Shown here piece after piece: positions 5,969 to 12,579 of a stretch of DNA of 12,579 nt (the stretch's first letter is position 1; each line of letters begins with the position of its first letter). Both the position numbers and the translations under genes were made by a program. The notes below the pieces were generated by a model. The model did no database searches, was not told where the DNA came from, and was given only the letters and a program-made list of their open reading frames with translations. Source of the DNA: Alphaproteobacteria bacterium (lineage in GTDB: Bacteria; Pseudomonadota; Alphaproteobacteria; Sphingomonadales; Emcibacteraceae); the NCBI GenBank assembly GCA_013152615.1, contig JAADGA010000026.1, forward strand, positions 1 through 12,579, read 5' to 3'.

Positions 5969-7114
5969 TCAGGCAAAGGCACCCCCGCGCGAAATCGACA
6001 TATCCCGATGAATGGCCGCACATAACACAAATCCAATTCCCGCCAGCAGGCTGAGCATTGCCGAACCGCCATATGATACCAGCGGTAACGGCACCCCGAC
6101 CACCGGCACCATACCAAGATTCATCGCAATATTTATGAACATATAAAGAAAAAATGTTACCGCGATCCCCAGCGACAGCAAGCGGGCAAACTGACTCCTT
6201 GCCCCCATGGCGGTAATGAAGGCATAGCCAAGCACGATAACATACAGCACGATGAGGCTGATGCCGCCGATCAGACCAAATTCTTCCGCAAGCACGGTAA
6301 AGATAAAATCCGTATGCTTCTCCGGCAGGAAGTTTAACTGGCTCTGGCTGCCCTGCATGAATCCCTTGCCATAAATTCCCCCTGAGCCAATGGCGATTTT
6401 GGCCTGAATACTGTGATAGCCCGCACCGAGCGGATCCCTTTCCGGATTTAGAAAAGTCAGGACTCTGGATTTTTGATAGGGCTTCATGAACCCCCACGCG
6501 CCGAAGGCCGCCGGAACCATGGCAACCAGCCCGACGATAAAAAGCCACAACCTGACCCCGCCACAGAATAAAACCGACATCCCGCCAATAATGATCAGCA
6601 GGGACGTCCCGAGGTCCGGCTCAAGCACCACCAGAATAACCGGGGCGATAATCAATAACAAGGGTATGATCAGGCGCCGGTATTGCCCGACCTCCTCCTT
6701 TGCCAGACAATGATAATAGCGCGCCAGCGCCAGAATAAGGGTAATTTTTACCAGCTCTGACGGCTGAAAATTCATGAATCCAAAATTGATCCACCGGGTC
6801 GCCCCCATCCCGGTCTGCCCCATGACACTGACAATCACCAGCATCACCAGCGACAGGAAATAAAGCGGATAGGCCAGAAACATCCACAGCCGGATATCAA
6901 TAACCGCAATCATGATCATGCCCGCCATGCCGATGACAAAGCGGATCACCTGTTTTTTCGCCCACGGCTCCACCGTCCCCCCGGCCACAGAATAAAGCAG
7001 GGCAAACCCGACCCTGGCAATCAGGATCACGACGATAACGATCAGCCAGTTCAACTCGGATAATTTCTGCAACAGAGGTTTTGACCGACGGCGGCTCTGC
7101 ACCCGGAGCATCAC
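5969..7114 (-). CDS. rodA: Rod-shape SEDS peptidoglycan glycosyltransferase RodA
   Basis: 381 residues with about ten membrane helices, the normal RodA length. SEDS-family markers are visible in order: RWINFGFMNFQPSELVK (about 107-123), LEPDLGTSL (164-172), GSGGIYGKG (243-251), LNFLPEKHTDFIF (260-272) and the C-terminal PLPLVSYGGS (342-351). Asp269 in HTDFIF matches the Asp of the fourth periplasmic loop that is essential in RodA enzymes. It polymerises lipid II into glycan strands, paired with the PBP2 transpeptidase encoded immediately upstream. Two starts are possible: GTG 7114, with AGGAG 8 bases away and a GTGA overlap with the mrdA stop, and ATG 7111, with 11 bases. GTG is reported on spacing, but the difference is one residue. 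It is the last gene of the operon. Confidence 0.97.
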   Translation of the reverse strand: MMLRVQSRRRSKPLLQKLSELNWLIVIVVILIARVGFALLYSVAGGTVEPWAKKQVIRFVIGMAGMIMIAVIDIRLWMFLAYPLYFLSLVMLVIVSVMGQTGMGATRWINFGFMNFQPSELVKITLILALARYYHCLAKEEVGQYRRLIIPLLLIIAPVILVVLEPDLGTSLLIIIGGMSVLFCGGVRLWLFIVGLVAMVPAAFGAWGFMKPYQKSRVLTFLNPERDPLGAGYHSIQAKIAIGSGGIYGKGFMQGSQSQLNFLPEKHTDFIFTVLAEEFGLIGGISLIVLYVIVLGYAFITAMGARSQFARLLSLGIAVTFFLYMFINIAMNLGMVPVVGVPLPLVSYGGSAMLSLLAGIGFVLCAAIHRDMSISRGGAFA

Positions 7115-8967
7115 GATTCTCTCTCCTGCTTTTTGGCCTTGCGCCGATCACGAACGAACATAAATTCCAGAACATCCTTGGCCACCGGGGCCGCTTTTTT
7201 TGACCCGCCACCGCCATGCTCAACAATGACACTGATGGCATAACGAGGATTTTCCAGCGGACCAAAGCCGACAAACAGGGCATGATCCCGTTCTATCCAC
7301 GGTTTTTCATAATTTTTAATAACGCCGGCTTCCCGTTCACTCTTTGATATGCGCCGGACCTGAGCCGATCCGGTTTTACCGCCAAAAGACATGCCCATCC
7401 GTTCCATCTTACGGCCCATTCTCTGGGCATAGGCGACCCCTATCGGACGATTGATCACCGCCGCCATCCCTTTCAGGATTGTTGCCATATGCTGGCGGTT
7501 ATAGGGGATAATGGCCGGATTCTGGTTGATATGGTCGGTATTTGACATCAGAATACGCGGCATGACCGCCCGGCCACCATTGACCAGACGCGCCGTCATC
7601 ACCGCAAGCTGGAGCGGGGTTACCAGAACATATCCCTGTCCAATGCCGACATTTGCCGTATCCCCGCCCTGCCACGATGCCCCGCGGGCCGCCCTTTTCC
7701 AGGCTTTTGACGGATTGAGACCACTTTTCTCCCCGGGAATATCAATGCCGAATTTCTGGCCAAGACCAAACCGTGCCGCCATTTGATGAATTTTGTCAAT
7801 CCCCACCCGGACGGCAATGGTGTAAAAATAAATATCGCACGATCCGGCAATCGCCTCGACCATATTGACAAAACCATGCCCCCCGCGTTTCCAGCCGTAT
7901 TTGGTGGTATTGCCAATCTGGAACGTCCCGTTGCAGAATATTTTTTCGTCCTTGTCAATGACCCCCGCTTCCAGCGCGGCCAACGCCACCATCATTTTAA
8001 AGGTTGATCCGGGGGGGTATTCCCCCTGTACGGTCTTGTTGATCAATGGCTTGCGAATATCATTGAGCAGAGCATCATATTTTTTCTGGCTGATGCCGAG
8101 GTTGAAATCATTGGGATCAAAAGACGGGGTCGAGGTCAGCGCCAATATCTCGCCGTTATGAACATCCATCACCACCACGGCGGCACTTTCGTCCCGCACC
8201 CGGTCGGCGGTGAATTTCTGAATATCCCGGTCTATGGTCAGTTTCAGATTCTCTCCCGGGATACTGTTCCTGCGCGATAATTCCCGGATAACCCGGCCCA
8301 TGACATTGACCTCGACCCGGCTGTTACCGGCCTTGCCCCGCAATTTCAGGTCCAGCACCCGCTCCATCCCGTTCTTGCCGATCTTGAAGCCGGGAAGTTC
8401 CAGCAGCGGATCTCTGCCAATTTCACGTTTATTGACCGAACCGACATAGCCGACAATATGGGCGGTAAGGTCTTTTTCAGGATAGTAGCGCGTCAGGCCG
8501 ATATCCGGCTGAATTCCGGGCAGATCAGGGATATTGATATTGACCCGGGCAAAGGTTTTCCAGTCAAGATTTTCGGCCACGGTGACCGGCAGGAAAGCGC
8601 GCTGCCGCTTGACCGCTCTGAGGATTCGCCTTTTTTGCCGCTCTGAAACCGGCAGGATAATATTCAGCGCCTTCAGGGTGTCTTCGACATTCTCGGCCTG
8701 TTCCGGGATGATATTCACCCGGTAATCCGTCCGGTTAACCGCCAGCCCATAGCCATTTCTGTCCAGTATTCTACCTCTGGTCGGGGCCAGCAGACGCAGG
8801 CTGATACGATTGCGGTCAGCCAGCAGCTTATACTGGTTCTGACCAACGACCTGAAGAAAATACATCCGCCCGATCAGGCCGGATGTCAGCACCAGCATCC
8901 CGGCAGAAATCAATCCGGCACGCCGGGTGAATAATTTATATTTCTGATCATCCGGATAGGTTACCAT
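7111..8967 (-). CDS. mrdA: Penicillin-binding protein 2 (elongasome transpeptidase)
   Basis: 618 residues from ATG 8967, preferred over a longer open frame because it follows the mreD stop by 4 bases, has AGGTGA upstream, and gives the usual N-terminus (short cytoplasmic tail, one helix at about 17-40). The PBP dimerisation domain follows (APTRGRILDRNG, 61-72). In the transpeptidase domain the catalytic Ser321 is in PPGSTFKMM (SxxK 321-324), the second motif is SCD (376-378), as is usual in PBP2 in place of SxN, and KTG is at 531-533 (GGKTGSAQV). It cross-links the glycan made by RodA during lateral wall growth and is the target of mecillinam. The C-terminus is short and basic. The stop overlaps the rodA start, so the two partner enzymes are translationally coupled. 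Confidence 0.97.
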   Translation of the reverse strand: MVTYPDDQKYKLFTRRAGLISAGMLVLTSGLIGRMYFLQVVGQNQYKLLADRNRISLRLLAPTRGRILDRNGYGLAVNRTDYRVNIIPEQAENVEDTLKALNIILPVSERQKRRILRAVKRQRAFLPVTVAENLDWKTFARVNINIPDLPGIQPDIGLTRYYPEKDLTAHIVGYVGSVNKREIGRDPLLELPGFKIGKNGMERVLDLKLRGKAGNSRVEVNVMGRVIRELSRRNSIPGENLKLTIDRDIQKFTADRVRDESAAVVVMDVHNGEILALTSTPSFDPNDFNLGISQKKYDALLNDIRKPLINKTVQGEYPPGSTFKMMVALAALEAGVIDKDEKIFCNGTFQIGNTTKYGWKRGGHGFVNMVEAIAGSCDIYFYTIAVRVGIDKIHQMAARFGLGQKFGIDIPGEKSGLNPSKAWKRAARGASWQGGDTANVGIGQGYVLVTPLQLAVMTARLVNGGRAVMPRILMSNTDHINQNPAIIPYNRQHMATILKGMAAVINRPIGVAYAQRMGRKMERMGMSFGGKTGSAQVRRISKSEREAGVIKNYEKPWIERDHALFVGFGPLENPRYAISVIVEHGGGGSKKAAPVAKDVLEFMFVRDRRKAKKQERES

Positions 8968-8971
8968 GCCG

Positions 8972-9499
8972 TCACCTGTTGTCGTCGACCAGCAGATCGC
9001 GAACCAGACCAAGCGCCCACACCACCAGCGGAAACAGCGCTATCGTCATGATACTCTGTCCAAGAACATTCCATATATTCTGCATTTCCTTCAGGTAAAG
9101 CGAGGCAATCACCCAGGTTGCCAGTCCGAATGCCAGTGAAACCATAATGAACCCCAGCCAGTTAAACAGAAATTCCCGCTCAAGAAACCGCCGCCCCTGA
9201 CGAATAACAAATATTCTGACCAGAATGAATAACAAGGCGGTCATGCCGAGCGGACCACCGCTTAATATATCCTGCAACAACCCCAGCAGGAAAACCAGAC
9301 TGACCGGCATCAGCCCGGGCTTGAAAATACACCAGTAATAGACCGCGATCAATGACAGGAAGGGAAACAGATTGTCAAGAAAAGCCAACCGGTACTGCAA
9401 CTGCATCAGCAGCAGCAGCAGCAATGTGGTTATAACCGGCAACAGCCCCCGGAGCCCCCGTTCGGCCCTGCCGTCCGTTCTTCTGTCCAGCCCCGTCAT
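8972..9499 (-). CDS. mreD: Rod-shape-determining membrane protein MreD
   Basis: 175 residues, the usual MreD size, with about five hydrophobic segments and a positively charged N-terminus (TGLDRRTDGRAERGLRG). GLLQDILSGGPLGMTALLF (about 73-91) is the conserved MreD region. It is an inner-membrane scaffold linking MreC, MreB and the RodA-PBP2 enzymes. The start overlaps the mreC stop by four bases (ATGA at 9496-9499), and mrdA starts 4 bases after its stop, so all three are likely made together. A run of Leu in the first helix (LLLLLL, residues 26-31) is encoded largely by repeated CTG codons (9407-9423 on the plus strand). Confidence 0.93.
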   Translation of the reverse strand: MTGLDRRTDGRAERGLRGLLPVITTLLLLLLMQLQYRLAFLDNLFPFLSLIAVYYWCIFKPGLMPVSLVFLLGLLQDILSGGPLGMTALLFILVRIFVIRQGRRFLEREFLFNWLGFIMVSLAFGLATWVIASLYLKEMQNIWNVLGQSIMTIALFPLVVWALGLVRDLLVDDNR

Positions 9500-10329
9500 C
9501 GCCCGGGTTTCCCGTCGTCATTTGCGCCAACCGGGCTGCGGATAATTTCATATTTTACCGCCGTGACATAATTCAGATTATATAATTTAGCCGATAATTT
9601 TACCCTTATTCCGTCCTTGTCAATCTTCACCACCTGTCCCACCGGCAGATCATGGGGAAAGACCATGCCATAGCCGGAGGTCAGCACCAGATCACCAATA
9701 GCGGGTTTTTTGCCGATCGGCAGAAAGGCAAGCTTGGGAAAGGGGGAGTTGTCGCCTTCCAGAATCATGTTGATACCGTTTGCCGCCAGCTTGACCGGAA
9801 TCCGGCTGTTGATATCCGTCACCAGCAACACCCGTGACGATGAACTGCCGACATTAATAACCCGGCCAACAATACCGTCTTCATTGATGATCGCCTGACC
9901 CTTCTTCACCCCGTCCCGCGTTCCCCGGTTGATCAGAACACTTTTGAAAAACGGACTGTCACTATCCGCAACCACCCGCGCGGCGGCAATGATATTCACC
10001 CGCCCTGCCCCGACATTCAACAGTTTCTTCAGCCGTTGATTGTCAATGGCGAGCTGAGACGCCGTAATCTGTGCCTGTCTCAACTGCCGGTTTTCTGCGC
10101 GTAACCGTTCGTTATCCGAAAACACAATCGCCACCTGCCGGGTCCAGTCAACAAAATTATTTGCCAGTTCAATCGGGCGCGAGGCAATATCCAGCACCGG
10201 CACGAAGAAATTAACAATTTCCGAACGTATTCTGGCCACAACCAGGGCGCTATTACCGCCGAATACCAACAGGGCAAGAGCAAGAATTATGAAGAAAGCG
10301 GAGGGGAATCTGTGTCTTAACGCCTTCAT
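9496..10329 (-). CDS. mreC: Rod-shape-determining protein MreC
   Basis: 277 residues. A single N-terminal membrane anchor (about 10-30, SAFFIILALALLVFGG) is followed by a coiled coil (about 71-105, SDNERLRAENRQLR and on) used for dimerisation. Then comes the beta-barrel periplasmic domain with conserved VVADSDSPFFKSVLINRGTR and VGRVINVGSSSSRVLLVTD stretches. It forms periplasmic assemblies that bind PBP2 and activate RodA-PBP2. The ATG at 10329 has AGGA at 10337-10340, 7 bases upstream, and lies 26 bases after the mreB stop. The C-terminus (GANDDGKPGR) is short and polar, without the long extension found in some alphaproteobacteria. Confidence 0.95.
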   Translation of the reverse strand: MKALRHRFPSAFFIILALALLVFGGNSALVVARIRSEIVNFFVPVLDIASRPIELANNFVDWTRQVAIVFSDNERLRAENRQLRQAQITASQLAIDNQRLKKLLNVGAGRVNIIAAARVVADSDSPFFKSVLINRGTRDGVKKGQAIINEDGIVGRVINVGSSSSRVLLVTDINSRIPVKLAANGINMILEGDNSPFPKLAFLPIGKKPAIGDLVLTSGYGMVFPHDLPVGQVVKIDKDGIRVKLSAKLYNLNYVTAVKYEIIRSPVGANDDGKPGR

Positions 10330-10355
10330 ATCCTAATCCTGAATGTCAACCACCC

Positions 10356-11456
<1,101 letters not shown>

Positions 11457-11458
11457 CT

Positions 11459-11486
11459 TATATATTGTTTGTATTAACATCGTCAC
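11459..11486 (-). promoter_or_regulatory. Possible sigma-70-type promoter of mreB
   Basis: On the minus strand GTGACG (11486-11481) and TATATA (11464-11459) are separated by 16 bases in the AT-rich gap between leuA and mreB. Transcription would start at about 11452, within the hairpin. The boxes are imperfect, so this is a weak call. Confidence 0.3.
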
Positions 11487-11535
11487 GGGAAAGCAATTTT
11501 TTTGTGGGCAAACCGGTGCTTTTATGGCTTTTCCG

Positions 11536-12579
11536 TTACAACATGGCTTCGGGAGCGGTTTTCAGCCGCTTGACCTGCAACTTGTTCAGGGCATTGACAT
11601 AGGCCTTGACCGACGCCACCAGGGTATCAACATGGGCGCCGTGACCATTAACGGTCTTGCCGTCTTCTTCCAGACGAACCGTGACCTCCGCCTGGGCATC
11701 GGTGCCGCGCGTTACCGCATGGACCTGATAAAGTTCAAGACGCGGTGCGCCGTCAACAAGCCCGCGTAGCGCTTTGAAGGCGGCATCAACCGGGCCATTG
11801 CCCACGCTGGAAACCCTGACTTTCTCGCCGTCAACATCAAGACCGAAGCTCGCCGTGCTCGGCTGATCGCTGTCACAGACAAAGGACCAGCTTTCCAGCG
11901 TCATATAATCATTATCCCGGCGGTTTTCATCGACGATGGCAATGATATCATCATCATAGAGCGTCTTTTTAACGTCGGCCAGATCCTTGAAGCGGGTGAA
12001 GGCGCTGATGAATTCATTATCGCCCAACTCATAGCCCAGACTTTTCAGTTTTTCCCGAAAGGCATGGCGGCCGGAATGCTTGCCCATCACCAGTTCGGAT
12101 TTGGTCAGCCCGACCGATTCCGGAGTCATAATCTCATAGGTCCCGGCGTTTTTCAGCATGCCGTCCTGATGAATACCGCTTTCATGGGCAAAGGCATTGG
12201 CACCGACAATCGCCTTGTTATGCTGGACCTCAAGCCCGGTCACCGACGATATCAGCCGCGAGCTGCGGATGATATTCTGCGCAATAATGCCGGTGTGATA
12301 GGGCAAGGCGTCATGGCGGGTGCGAAAGGCCATGACAATTTCTTCGAGCGCCGCATTGCCGGCCCGCTCGCCGATACCGTTGACCGTGCATTCAATCTGA
12401 CGCGCCCCGCCCTGCACCGCCGCGATCGAATTTGATACCGCCAGCCCCAGATCATTATGGCAGTGAGTCGAGAAAACCGTCTGGTCGGCATTGGGCACAT
12501 TGGCGATAATCTTCTGCATAATAAGCCGATATTCGTCGGGGGTGGTATAGCCGACGGTATCGGGCACATTAATGGTGGT
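11536..12579 (-). CDS. leuA: 2-isopropylmalate synthase, C-terminal part
   Basis: 347 codons remain; the frame is open to the right edge (TTINVPDTVGYTTP), so the N-terminal part is outside the window. The HMGL-like catalytic barrel shows the metal-binding HCHNDLGLA (about window residues 39-47) and NGIGERAGNA (67-76). The subdomains with HESGIHQDGMLKN follow, and the C-terminal LeuA dimer/regulatory domain ends the protein (SVGNGPVDAAFKALRG, then HGAHVDTLVASVKAYVNALN). It joins acetyl-CoA and 2-oxoisovalerate as the first step of leucine synthesis, and the C-terminal domain is where leucine inhibits. Citramalate synthase is a close relative but less likely, given the TTINVPDTVGY and NGIGERAGNA forms. 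It ends with TAA at 11536-11538, 142 bases before mreB on the same strand. Confidence 0.93.
   Translation of the reverse strand, partial: TTINVPDTVGYTTPDEYRLIMQKIIANVPNADQTVFSTHCHNDLGLAVSNSIAAVQGGARQIECTVNGIGERAGNAALEEIVMAFRTRHDALPYHTGIIAQNIIRSSRLISSVTGLEVQHNKAIVGANAFAHESGIHQDGMLKNAGTYEIMTPESVGLTKSELVMGKHSGRHAFREKLKSLGYELGDNEFISAFTRFKDLADVKKTLYDDDIIAIVDENRRDNDYMTLESWSFVCDSDQPSTASFGLDVDGEKVRVSSVGNGPVDAAFKALRGLVDGAPRLELYQVHAVTRGTDAQAEVTVRLEEDGKTVNGHGAHVDTLVASVKAYVNALNKLQVKRLKTAPEAML

Noticed and set aside
8968..9012. 15-residue longer PBP2 start
   Set aside because: It overlaps the mreD end and adds residues before the normal cytoplasmic tail; ATG 8967 has a ribosome site.

Overview
The window looks like a chromosomal segment of an alphaproteobacterium of moderate GC content. 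The grounds are the gene order leuA-mreB-mreC-mreD-mrdA-rodA on one strand, the style of the MreB, RodA and LeuA sequences, and a MerR-type metal promoter in front of merTP. Genus cannot be read from the sequence; a Kordiimonadales/Emcibacterales- or Rhodospirillales-like organism is a guess.

Left part (1-3125, + strand): the window opens inside a hybrid histidine kinase (H-box, HATPase and C-terminal receiver). A 267-base intergenic region follows, with a perfect 12-base palindrome and a near-consensus sigma-54 promoter. This drives a secreted 551-residue protein with a signal peptide and three cysteine pairs. A PEP-CTERM-like exosortase sorting tail (VNAPAT, hydrophobic stretch, five arginines) lies just past its 3' end but in the -1 frame, so the gene seems to carry a one-base indel that removes its anchoring and sorting signal.

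Middle part (3162-5830): a minus-strand cluster of rhodanese, DsbA-fold protein lacking the second active-site Cys, and DoxD/DoxX membrane protein looks like a thiol/sulfur redox operon. Divergent from it is merT-merP, behind a MerR-type promoter (19-base spacer holding a dyad). No merR or merA is in the window. A 43-codon membrane-protein ORF with a strong Shine-Dalgarno sequence lies antisense to the end of merP.

Right part (5969-12579, - strand): the rod-shape/elongasome operon, read as mreB, mreC, mreD, mrdA (PBP2), rodA with very tight or overlapping junctions, preceded by the 3' part of leuA. A nested hairpin and a possible promoter lie between leuA and mreB. These genes look intact and ordinary.

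The points most worth following are the out-of-frame sorting tail and its sigma-54 promoter, the small membrane ORF, and the sulfur-redox/merTP divergent pair.
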